This document shows, piece by piece, positions 17,832 through 25,353 of a DNA stretch of 64,000 nucleotides; the first letter of the stretch is position 1; each line of letters opens with the position of its first letter. The notes beneath the pieces were generated by a model. That model saw nothing but the letters and a program-made list of their open reading frames with translations, was not told the origin of the DNA and searched no databases. This DNA comes from Saprospiraceae bacterium (lineage in GTDB: Bacteria > Bacteroidota > Bacteroidia > Chitinophagales > Saprospiraceae), in NCBI GenBank assembly GCA_025055285.1, contig JANWXM010000006.1, forward strand, positions 81,972-145,971. The letters are read 5' to 3'. A program made the translations under genes and the position numbers.

Positions 17832-19337
17832 ATGTTTCCTTGCTCTTCAAATATAGAGCGCTCTACTTTTGAGGCCTTGCAAGCAAACTTAGTTGAACAG
17901 TTTGAAAGTCACTTCCCAGATCCATTAGCAGGTAAAACGGTAGTGGTCGTGCCCAGTCAAACGTTGGATCAGGAACTTCTAGCTAAAGTCTCAGGCATTA
18001 ACCACTACGAAGAGCGGCTGTTATGTCTTCTGATGTTATTGCGTATGCCGCGTACGCATCTCATTTATGTAACGAGCCTTCCGATTGACGAGAGCATCAT
18101 CGATTACTACTTGCACCTGTTACCGGGCGTTCCAACACGCCATGCGCGGCAGCGCTTGACTTTGCTCTGCTGCTACGATGCTTCGTCGCGCTCGCTAACG
18201 GAAAAAATTTTGGAGCGCCCCCGGCTTATCGAAAAAATTCGCTGTAGCATACCATCTGGTCATGTGGCACACATGGTGGGTTTCAACATCACGCCTCACG
18301 AACATGCCCTAGCTTTAAAATTAGGTATTCCCATTTACGGTACGCCGTACTGGCTCAACCACTTAGGTACGAAAACGGGCAGCCGGGAAATCTTTCGGCA
18401 AACAGGGCTCCTTTTGCCTCCAGGTTACGAACATTTGCGCGACATGAACGACGTGCTGGAAGCGCTCCATCGGCTAAAGCGCGAATGTCCACATCTCCGC
18501 AAAGCTGTAGTCAAACTCAACGATGGCTTTTCAGGCGATGGTAACGCCATTTATTCTTTTGAGAAACACGGTGTACCTGCTTCAGAGGACGACTTGAGGT
18601 CTAGGTTAGAGTTGGTGGCTCAAGATATGCAATACGAGTCCTTCGCCCAAAAAATGCAGCAAATGGGTGGTATTGTCGAGGCTTTTATCGATGGAGCGGA
18701 AAAAACCTCGCCCTCTGTACAGTGCCGAATCACGCCGCTCAAACAAATCGAAGTAGTTTCTACGCATGATCAATTGCTCGGTGGCTACGACAGGCAGGTA
18801 TACCTAGGCGCCACTTTCCCGGCCCATCGCGCCTATGCTAGTGAAATCGGCCATCTCGGCTATCGCATCGCTCAGCGACTAGCTGGAGAAGGTGTGATAG
18901 GCCGTTTCGGCATTGACTTTATCTCCGTTAAGGAGCCCGGCGGCTGGTGGCAACATTATGCCATTGAGATTAACCTGCGCAAAGGTGGCACAACTCATCC
19001 CTACCTCATGCTCCAATTTTTGACTGATGGCTATTACGACCACCACACTGGGGAATATCAGATGCCCAACGGACAAACGCGCTACTACTTTGCTACCGAT
19101 AACCTGCAGGCAAATACCTATCGCGGCCTTTCGCCTGATGATTTGTTAGATATCGCTGTCTGTCATAATATCCATTACGATGCAACCGTGCAAGAAGGCG
19201 TCGTCTTTCACCTCTTGAGCGCTGTATCGCAATTTGGCAAACTCGGTGTTGTCTGCATCGGTGCAACACCAGAGCGGGCTAAACATTTTTTTGAGAAAAC
19301 AAAAGCAGTGCTTGACAAAGCGTCCTCATCACTCTAA
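17832..19337 (+). CDS. ATP-grasp peptide-ligase-like protein (PGM1-related)
   Basis: The 501-residue cytoplasmic protein has a pre-ATP-grasp N-terminal half with MVGFNITPHEHALALKLGIPIYG. The C-terminal half is ATP-grasp: KAVVKLNDGFSGDGNAIY for ATP binding, GRFGIDFI, and AIEINLRKGGTTHPYL, the Asn and Glu metal site. The pattern recalls the pheganomycin peptide ligase PGM1 group, which couples amino acids or peptides by ATP-dependent amide formation. The substrate is unknown, and no peptide precursor or other biosynthetic gene is adjacent. The gene ends 9 bases inside the convergent HD/Pycsar-type gene. The ATG at 17832 is preferred over a TTG at 17796. Confidence 0.78.
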   Translation: MFPCSSNIERSTFEALQANLVEQFESHFPDPLAGKTVVVVPSQTLDQELLAKVSGINHYEERLLCLLMLLRMPRTHLIYVTSLPIDESIIDYYLHLLPGVPTRHARQRLTLLCCYDASSRSLTEKILERPRLIEKIRCSIPSGHVAHMVGFNITPHEHALALKLGIPIYGTPYWLNHLGTKTGSREIFRQTGLLLPPGYEHLRDMNDVLEALHRLKRECPHLRKAVVKLNDGFSGDGNAIYSFEKHGVPASEDDLRSRLELVAQDMQYESFAQKMQQMGGIVEAFIDGAEKTSPSVQCRITPLKQIEVVSTHDQLLGGYDRQVYLGATFPAHRAYASEIGHLGYRIAQRLAGEGVIGRFGIDFISVKEPGGWWQHYAIEINLRKGGTTHPYLMLQFLTDGYYDHHTGEYQMPNGQTRYYFATDNLQANTYRGLSPDDLLDIAVCHNIHYDATVQEGVVFHLLSAVSQFGKLGVVCIGATPERAKHFFEKTKAVLDKASSSL

Positions 19338-20540
19338 GAAGTACGCTCCCAAAAAAGCGCCTACCGTGGCCACGAACCCCATGAGGAAGACTGTATAAGA
19401 GTAAGTAAGCAAGCGATATTTCTTGTCTAAAACCTGAGCAAGATAGTACAAATCACGCGTCATGTGGCCAAACAGAAGGCGACCATCGCGTAGCATAGCA
19501 TCAGTGGCTTCTTCGTATTGGTCTAAAGTGAGGTTTACGGCGCTACCGAAAAAAATCGGATTAGGTACCTGACCAGGGGTGTGTGGTGTGCTTGTTACCC
19601 GTGGACGCGACGATAGCACTGCAAACGTCAACGAGGCGAGACTGGTTACTAAAAACAAGATGATCGGCAACACGTAAAGCGGATGGCGATTGGTTAGCGT
19701 CTGATACGTCAACAACGAAATAGCCACAGACAACAAGATTGAGTTAACGCTAATCATGATATGCGCTTTATTATCGGCTATGGCGCTTAGTCGAATGTGG
19801 TTGGCGTAATTGGTTCGAAAGTATGTCTGAATGCTAGAACGCATAGGGCGGCGCGTCAAGCGTTCGAAGCGTTGTTCAGTCTTTTGCTCGCGTTTGCGCA
19901 CCTTTTCAGTAGTTTCTCGCTGGGCTAGGCGCGCCTGAGAAAGTGCCAAGCTGGGCTCGAAGTACCGCTTGGCATAGGAAGTATAAAAGCGTACGTGTTT
20001 GCGCTCAGCCTGAATCCATCCCAGCCATTCTTCGTCAGAGTACGTCTTTTGTTCCAGCCATTCTTTTTCTAAGCGAAGAAGCGCCAACCGTTCAGCACTG
20101 TTTGGCCCCCAGTCGGTTAAGGTAATAGCATCGCGCAGCAGCATGGCCTCCAGCGTTTTAGGAGGAGAAGATTCGTAGGCCGCGAGAATACATTGGCTTA
20201 CGCGATGAATAAGTTCTGGCGAGCAGCGTTTGTTCACCAGGAAAAACTCTGCTCGAATAACGCTGGCTTCTGCCGGTGCTGAGGGATGCTCCAAGTAGCC
20301 TATGTTAAAAAACCAGGCTCCTAGAAGGGCGATTTCCGTCGCGTCAGCGGGCGCCTGTTCTTCTTGAGCCAGGATTTTGACGCGTTCTGCAACTTCAGCT
20401 GCTTGTGCGTAATTGTGAAAGGTTAAGCGCGCATCATGGCGCTCATTCCACACGTGCAAGATGTATTCCTGGGCTGCCTTGATCAGAGCGTCCGTATGCT
20501 CATTACCTCGGATTGATGTCATTCTCGTCTCTATTTCCAT
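19329..20540 (-). CDS. Pycsar-effector-type membrane protein with degenerate HD domain
   Basis: The 403-residue product has an N-terminal HD-phosphohydrolase-like domain (~25-150) and a charged linker (~160-235). The C-terminal PycTM (DUF5706-like) domain has membrane helices near residues 262-280, 288-308 and 381-402. The PycTM signature is clear: FRTNYANHIRLSAIADNKAH then ISVNSILLS. In the HD half the first His (H42, FHNY) remains. The catalytic His-Asp doublet expected in AWFHDIGY reads FN (F78, N79), so phosphohydrolase activity is doubtful. PycTM proteins in antiphage Pycsar systems respond to cCMP or cUMP and damage the membrane. No pyrimidine cyclase gene is in the window. Confidence 0.84.
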   Translation of the reverse strand: MEIETRMTSIRGNEHTDALIKAAQEYILHVWNERHDARLTFHNYAQAAEVAERVKILAQEEQAPADATEIALLGAWFFNIGYLEHPSAPAEASVIRAEFFLVNKRCSPELIHRVSQCILAAYESSPPKTLEAMLLRDAITLTDWGPNSAERLALLRLEKEWLEQKTYSDEEWLGWIQAERKHVRFYTSYAKRYFEPSLALSQARLAQRETTEKVRKREQKTEQRFERLTRRPMRSSIQTYFRTNYANHIRLSAIADNKAHIMISVNSILLSVAISLLTYQTLTNRHPLYVLPIILFLVTSLASLTFAVLSSRPRVTSTPHTPGQVPNPIFFGSAVNLTLDQYEEATDAMLRDGRLLFGHMTRDLYYLAQVLDKKYRLLTYSYTVFLMGFVATVGAFLGAYFLE

Positions 20541-20614
20541 GCCCTTGCTTCTAAAGAACGATAAAAGTACGCCTCGCCTTGATGGTTATCCAGCTCGACA
20601 GGTCAATACTTATA

Positions 20615-20647
20615 CAAAAAAGCCTGCCAACTTTTTTCGCTGGCAGG
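20615..20647 (-). terminator. terminator after tRNA-Leu
   Basis: On the minus strand CCTGCCA (20647-20641) pairs with TGGCAGG (20629-20623) around an 11-base loop and is followed by C then TTTTTT. It lies about 25 bases past the tRNA 3' end. Confidence 0.75.
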
Positions 20648-20671
20648 ATCCCTTCCGCAACTTTTGCTCTG

Positions 20672-20755
20672 TGACCGCGACTGGAGTCGAACCAGCACGT
20701 CCTTCCGGACACTACCCCCTCAAAGTAGCGCGTCTACCAATTCCGCCACGCGGCC
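20672..20755 (-). tRNA. tRNA-Leu, anticodon GAG
   Basis: Eighty-four bases with a long variable arm, as expected for class II leucine tRNA. The acceptor GGCCGCG pairs with CGCGGTC (one G-U), the discriminator is A, and no CCA is encoded. The anticodon stem CTACT/GGTAG holds loop TTGAGGG, giving GAG, which reads CUU and CUC. The D-loop GGTAGACGCG region and T-loop TTCGACT are standard. Confidence 0.95.
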
Positions 20756-20772
20756 ATACCTAAAAGCGGCGG

Positions 20773-20780
20773 CAAAAATA
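20773..20780 (-). promoter_or_regulatory. -7 promoter element for tRNA-Leu
   Basis: TATTTTTG on the minus strand matches TAnnTTTG. Predicted start near 20766, 11 bases before the mature tRNA 5' end. The nearest TTG is 13 bases away, shorter than usual. Confidence 0.45.
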
Positions 20781-20984
20781 GTAAAAAAATAAACAATGTT
20801 TCGTGAAAAATTAAGCCCGAGACGGTGTCTTTATTCTTCATCCATTTTTTTAACAGAAATCGCAAGTCGATGCAACGATCCGTTGGGAACGTCGAGATGC
20901 GCAAATTTGCTTTAGGGTTTCAATAGATTTTGAAGTATCAAAATCGCTTATGTTTTGGGCAACGCTAGTTATTTTTCATTAGAC

Positions 20985-20992
20985 TACCTTTG
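20985..20992 (+). promoter_or_regulatory. -7 promoter element for the lipoprotein-folB unit
   Basis: TACCTTTG matches TAnnTTTG; predicted start near 20999, 14 bases before the ATG at 21013. Confidence 0.45.
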
Positions 20993-21012
20993 CCGCTAAG
21001 CAGCAGTTTCTC

Positions 21013-21351
21013 ATGCGTTTCGGTTGGTTTTTTATCGGTATTCTGGTGTGGAGTTGCGGCAATTCATCGCCGGGCCGCTATGCGCAAATAGCGAATGTCT
21101 ACTGCGAATGCACGCAACCTTTGGTGCGGCTCAATCGAGCAGCCGATTCAGCAAAGCACACCCACCAACTGCACTATCTACAACAAATTGAAGTTGCCTA
21201 TAAACACGCGCGTGAATGTCTAACACCTGTGGTTCATGAGTACGGACTGCTGCAAAGTAGTGAACTTGACACACTTATGCTCCACCTTCAAGAATACTGC
21301 CCTGAGGTAGCTCAACAACGCGATCTGCTTCAGGACCTGCTGGGGGAATGA
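21013..21351 (+). CDS. small lipoprotein, hypothetical
   Basis: The 112-residue product has a short signal peptide ending in LVWSC (Cys ~15), followed by a mostly helical, Cys- and His-containing domain (YCECTQPLVRLNRAADS, ARECLTP, EYCPEV). The mature part has several cysteines that could form disulfides. I do not recognise a family. folB starts 33 bases downstream on the same strand, so they probably share a transcript, though a functional link is not evident. Confidence 0.7.
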   Translation: MRFGWFFIGILVWSCGNSSPGRYAQIANVYCECTQPLVRLNRAADSAKHTHQLHYLQQIEVAYKHARECLTPVVHEYGLLQSSELDTLMLHLQEYCPEVAQQRDLLQDLLGE

Positions 21352-21384
21352 CGATTTCCAAAACCTATATTATCCTCACTTTCT

Positions 21385-21900
21385 ATGGCCTTTATTGCTA
21401 TTGAGGGCATGCGTTTTTTTGCTTTTCATGGCGTACACGAAGAGGAAAGGCGCATAGGCGCTGAATACCTCGTAGACGTGTATGTACATATAGACATTAG
21501 TAAAGCAGCAAAAGAAGACGACGTCGAAAAAACGGTGAACTATGAGACCATCTATCGAATATGCCAGCGGGAAATGAAGGAGCCGCGCAAGCTCCTGGAA
21601 ACGGTAGTTTTGGCCATAGTTGAACGCATGAAAAGGCAGTTCGACAAGATGATTAGTCTCCGCGTGTGCGTGCGCAAGTTGAATCCTCCTCTTGGAGGCC
21701 AGGTGGCATCGGTTTTCGTTCAAGAAGAAATTAGTTTTCTAGCAGAATGCCCGCGTTGTAAAAGGCCTTTTATCAATTACTCTCCTGACGACTGTTGGCA
21801 GCGCGTACCTAACCTTCACCCTGCTACTAAGGAAACCCTATTGCGCCAGTTTGGCAACAGATGTTTATGCGAAAATTGCCTTAAGTTTTACGCCGGCTAA
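21385..21900 (+). CDS. folB: dihydroneopterin aldolase fused to a Cys-rich CWC domain
   Basis: The 171-residue product has two parts. Residues 1-~118 are FolB: IAIEGMRFFAFHGVHEEERRIG, then VNYETIYRIC and LRVCVRKLNPPL with the conserved Lys. FolB cleaves dihydroneopterin to 6-hydroxymethyl-dihydropterin in folate synthesis. Residues ~122-171 contain CPRC, DDCW, and CLCENCLK, matching the spacing of the Cys_rich_CWC family (a probable metal or zinc knuckle of unknown role). The fusion is in frame with no sign of a frameshift. It follows a small lipoprotein gene and overlaps the convergent mtaB by 4 bases. Confidence 0.9.
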   Translation: MAFIAIEGMRFFAFHGVHEEERRIGAEYLVDVYVHIDISKAAKEDDVEKTVNYETIYRICQREMKEPRKLLETVVLAIVERMKRQFDKMISLRVCVRKLNPPLGGQVASVFVQEEISFLAECPRCKRPFINYSPDDCWQRVPNLHPATKETLLRQFGNRCLCENCLKFYAG

Positions 21901-23231
21901 GGCACCACACCTCGAACGGCCTCGCCGTTGGGAGACAGGGCATCCAGACGCACCAATTGGAGAGTGTTAACCTTTCCCATTTCTCGCGGAATTTCAACGC
22001 GTATGTAGTTGTCTGTAAAACCACCTAGCCAGGCAGGGTCTTTGTGTTGCTCCACTAATACAACGCGAGCAGTGCCCAGATGCTGCTGGTAAAAATGCCG
22101 TCTTTTCATTTCCGACAGCCCTCGCAGCGCTTGATTGCGCCGCCGCCGCTCTTCCATGGGCACTGGATTGGGCATGGTCGCCGCAGGAGTATTCGCGCGC
22201 TCCGAGTAGGTAAACACGTGTAGGTAGGACACATCCAGGGCTTGGATAAAGCGGTAACTCTCCAAGAAGTCGGCTTCTGTCTCACCTGGAAATCCGACGA
22301 TAACATCACAACCGATGCAGGCGTGAGGCATGTAGTGTTTAATGCTCTCTACGCGCGCAGCATACAAGTCGCGGCGATAACGGCGGCGCATATCGCGCAA
22401 TTGCTTGTCGTTGCCTGACTGCAAAGGCACGTGAAAATGCGGCATGAAGCGCCGACTTTGTGCCACGAAAGCGATGATTTCGTCCGTGAGCAAGTTAGGC
22501 TCGATGCTACTGATGCGAATGCGCGGGACATCTACAGCCTCATCCAAGGCGCGAATAAGGTCAATAAATAGGGCTTCTCTTTTGAGGCGCTCTCCTTCAA
22601 TAACTCCTGTAGCACGCCCAAAGTCGCCTAAGTTAACTCCCGTCAGTACAATTTCACGCACGCCTTGTTCAGCTAAGCGCTGAGCATGGGCTACGGCGTT
22701 TTCTATCGTATCTGAACGGCTGGCACCGCGCGCCAGTGGAATGGTACAAAAGGAACACTTATAATCGCATCCGTCTTGCACTTTTAAAAAAGAGCGCGTC
22801 CGGTCGCCTAAAGAGAAGGCTGCGTGAAAGTCATTTACCTCGCGAATCTCGCCAGCGTGAATCATGCCTTTCCCTGGCGCTTTTGTTAATTCATTTAAAT
22901 ATTGGAGCATGCGGAATTTTTCCGCTGCTCCTAGCACCAGGTCTACCCCAGGAATGCCGGCAATTTCTTCTGGTTTCAACTGAGCATAACACCCCGTAAC
23001 TACGATGAAAGCATCGGGCCGCCGACGCAACGCTTGGCGCACAATTTTGCGGCATTCCCGGTCTGCTTGCTCCGTCACCGAACAAGTGTTAATGACGTAG
23101 ATATCTGCTGCGTCTTCGAAGCGAACTGGCAAATAGCCCTCTTGCTCGAATAAACGAGATAGCGCTGAGGTTTCCGAGAAATTCAGTTTACAGCCTAATG
23201 TGTGAAAAGCAACCGTGCGTGGCGTAGCCAT
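21897..23231 (-). CDS. mtaB: tRNA t6A37 methylthiotransferase
   Basis: The 444-residue radical-SAM methylthiotransferase has an N-terminal UPF0004 domain with three Fe-S cysteines (TLGCKLN, NTCSV, TGCYAQ). The radical SAM core has CDYKCSFCTIP, and a C-terminal TRAM domain covers ~375-440. It adds a methylthio group to t6A at position 37 of ANN-decoding tRNAs. The N-terminal FHTLGCKLNFSETS is typical of MtaB rather than MiaB or RimO. A -7 element lies 20 bases upstream, so it is independent of the moeZ operon. Confidence 0.93.
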   Translation of the reverse strand: MATPRTVAFHTLGCKLNFSETSALSRLFEQEGYLPVRFEDAADIYVINTCSVTEQADRECRKIVRQALRRRPDAFIVVTGCYAQLKPEEIAGIPGVDLVLGAAEKFRMLQYLNELTKAPGKGMIHAGEIREVNDFHAAFSLGDRTRSFLKVQDGCDYKCSFCTIPLARGASRSDTIENAVAHAQRLAEQGVREIVLTGVNLGDFGRATGVIEGERLKREALFIDLIRALDEAVDVPRIRISSIEPNLLTDEIIAFVAQSRRFMPHFHVPLQSGNDKQLRDMRRRYRRDLYAARVESIKHYMPHACIGCDVIVGFPGETEADFLESYRFIQALDVSYLHVFTYSERANTPAATMPNPVPMEERRRRNQALRGLSEMKRRHFYQQHLGTARVVLVEQHKDPAWLGGFTDNYIRVEIPREMGKVNTLQLVRLDALSPNGEAVRGVVP

Positions 23232-23251
23232 GGCGTCATCGAAGAAGACTG

Positions 23252-23259
23252 CAAAATTA
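23252..23259 (-). promoter_or_regulatory. -7 promoter element for mtaB
   Basis: TAATTTTG on the minus strand matches TAnnTTTG. Predicted start near 23245, 14 bases upstream of the ATG at 23231; the nearest TTG is 25 bases away. Confidence 0.4.
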
Positions 23260-23373
23260 CTGCACTCTCTGCTAGGCTATCAGGCAATTTCGGCCTGTCT
23301 GCTTTTCATCGGTGCTCAACACTCTCTCATTTTCTCGCCATTTGCGGGCGAGGTGGAAACCCTTAGCGTATTT

Positions 23374-24807
23374 TCACGCGTGCTCCACTGCTTGCTTCTC
23401 CGCCTCCAAATAGGCCAGAATACCACCTTTTAAATTGTACAAATTGTCAAATCCAAACCGCTCTTCCAATTCTCGAATCGCTTTTGCGCTGCGCGCCCCA
23501 GAACGGCAGTGAACTACTACAGGCACTTGGCGCGAGAGGCGATGGGCATTCTCCACCACTGTACCCAGTGGGATTAACTCGGCATTTATGTTGACTGCAG
23601 CATATTCATCAGGTTCGCGTACATCTATTAGTTGAAATGCTCGGCCTTCGGCTCGCCATTGTAAGAGTTCCTGTGGTGTAATTTCACGAATAGGCTTTTC
23701 AACAACTTTTACGCCGCAAAAATTTTCGTAATCAATAAGTTGTGTGATAGTTGGGTTTTTACCAGTTAGTGGGTTGTCATCGCGGCGTTTGATGCGAAAG
23801 ATGCGTGTTTCAAAAGATAAAGCATCAAAGAGAAATAAGCGTCCGCTAAGGGGCTCACCTATACCTGTGATGACCTTGATGACTTCACAGGCTTGCATAC
23901 TTCCAATGATGCCTGGCAAAACACCTAACACACCTCCCTCAGCACAGCTGGGCACCAAACCAGGCGGTGGTGGTGCTGGATATAGGTCGCGGTAGTTCGG
24001 GCCTAACTCGCCATTAGGATGTCGGTAATTGAATACAGAAACCTGGCCTTCAAATTGAAAAATAGATGCATACACGTTGGGCTTACCCAGCAGTACGCAA
24101 GCATCGTTGACGAGGTATCGCGTGGGAAAATTATCTGTTCCGTCAGCCACTACGTCGTACTCGCGGATAATATCTAAGGCATTGCGCGAATTGAGGAGAA
24201 CGTCGTAGGTGAGGATGCGAATGTGCGGATTAAGCGCTGTCAGGCGCTGACGAGCAGCCTCTACCTTGGATTGGCCCACAGTATCTACGCCAAAAAGTAC
24301 TTGCCGCTGCAAGTTGCTTGCCTCCACGCGGTCAAAATCCACAATGCCAATCGTTCCGACGCCTGCTGCTGCCAAATAGAGCAGCAAAGGGCTACCTAAA
24401 CCGCCAGAACCGACGACTAGCACACGGGCTGTTTTGAGCTTCTGCTGCCCTTCGAGCCCAAATTCTGGAATAATGATGTGGCGATGATAACGAGCCAACT
24501 CCTCCTCTGAAAATGTTGCTTCGGCCCTTTGAGTCGTCCCGCCAGCAATGGCGGGCACAATGCTTAAGGTAGCATCCGCAGATAAAGGCGTATCAGCCCA
24601 TTGCAAATCGCGCACATCCTCCTCACCAACAAATAGATTGAGGAAAGGACGAATCTGGCCTTGGTCATCCAGCAAATGCTTTCGCAGATCTGGGTATTCT
24701 TGAACTAGGCGTTGAAGCGCCTCACCTACTGTGCTCGCCTCTACGTTTAGCTTGGAAGCTTGGTTGGTGAACTTGCGCAAAGGCGTAGGAATAATAACAG
24801 TTGCCAT
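23374..24807 (-). CDS. moeZ: ubiquitin-like sulfur carrier fused to MoeZ-type adenylyltransferase and rhodanese
   Basis: The 477-residue fusion has three parts. Residues 1-90 are a MoaD/ThiS/CysO-type ubiquitin-like domain ending in PAIAGG (Gly89-Gly90). Residues ~100-345 are an E1-like adenylyltransferase with GSGGLGSP (133-140), DFDRVEASNLQRQ, DGTDNFPTR and PSCAEGGVLGV. Residues ~375-470 are a rhodanese domain with active-site loop CRSGARS (C434). The GPNYRDLYPAPPP segment is MoeZ-like, and the two CxxC zinc pairs of MoeB are absent. Such enzymes adenylate and thiocarboxylate a carrier C-terminus using rhodanese persulfide. Here the carrier Gly-Gly is internal, so release by proteolysis is expected. 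It is the third gene of the operon cysM-JAMM-this gene. Confidence 0.9.
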   Translation of the reverse strand: MATVIIPTPLRKFTNQASKLNVEASTVGEALQRLVQEYPDLRKHLLDDQGQIRPFLNLFVGEEDVRDLQWADTPLSADATLSIVPAIAGGTTQRAEATFSEEELARYHRHIIIPEFGLEGQQKLKTARVLVVGSGGLGSPLLLYLAAAGVGTIGIVDFDRVEASNLQRQVLFGVDTVGQSKVEAARQRLTALNPHIRILTYDVLLNSRNALDIIREYDVVADGTDNFPTRYLVNDACVLLGKPNVYASIFQFEGQVSVFNYRHPNGELGPNYRDLYPAPPPPGLVPSCAEGGVLGVLPGIIGSMQACEVIKVITGIGEPLSGRLFLFDALSFETRIFRIKRRDDNPLTGKNPTITQLIDYENFCGVKVVEKPIREITPQELLQWRAEGRAFQLIDVREPDEYAAVNINAELIPLGTVVENAHRLSRQVPVVVHCRSGARSAKAIRELEERFGFDNLYNLKGGILAYLEAEKQAVEHA

Positions 24808-24840
24808 AGTAAAGTGGTATTTTTTCGTGAGGATAATTAA

Positions 24841-25332
24841 TTAACACGTAGAAGGGTGTGCGGGATTATCTACAGCAACGAAGGGGGCGTGCGTTGCTTT
24901 GTCCTCGATAGGGAGGGGTTCAGCGATTGATTCCTCTTCGAATTGGCGCGCATCGTTGAGGCGCCAAGACCGGACACGCCCGATGCGACCGTCGAGTACG
25001 GAAATGATGACATAGGAAAAAAAAGGCTGCGCCGCCAGTCGGTCGTGTTCTGAAGGCACAGCTGGGTGATTAGGATGAGAATGATAGACTCCTAGCAGCA
25101 TTAGGCCGCGTTCTTCAGCGTACTGTTCGGCAGCAAGGTAGTCTTTGGGCGCTATCTCAAAGCGTCGGCGCTTGTCGCCTTCCTTGGCGTTAGTCACCAC
25201 CACAATGTCGCTTAGATAGCGGGATCCGTCCTCCTTTTCCGTGCCGAAAAGAAAGCCACAGCACTCATCGGGAAAGGTCTGTCGTGCATCCGCCAACATG
25301 CGTTCGCGTACAAGAGGGCTAAACACAAGCAT
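24841..25332 (-). CDS. JAMM/MPN metalloprotease, Mec-like
   Basis: The 163-residue protein has a complete JAMM zinc motif: Glu in TFPDECCGFLFG and HSHPNHPAVPSEHD, which supplies two His and the Asp. In Mycobacterium the homologue Mec removes the newly made cysteine from CysO. Here it lies 21 bases after cysM and 33 bases before the ubiquitin-like/E1 fusion, on the same strand. It may cleave cysteine from the carrier and also cut the fusion after its Gly-Gly; the second role is inferred. The C-terminus (NPAHPSTC) has no Gly-Gly. Confidence 0.88.
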   Translation of the reverse strand: MLVFSPLVRERMLADARQTFPDECCGFLFGTEKEDGSRYLSDIVVVTNAKEGDKRRRFEIAPKDYLAAEQYAEERGLMLLGVYHSHPNHPAVPSEHDRLAAQPFFSYVIISVLDGRIGRVRSWRLNDARQFEEESIAEPLPIEDKATHAPFVAVDNPAHPSTC

Positions 25333-25353
25333 AAGTCATTGTTTTCAGATTTT

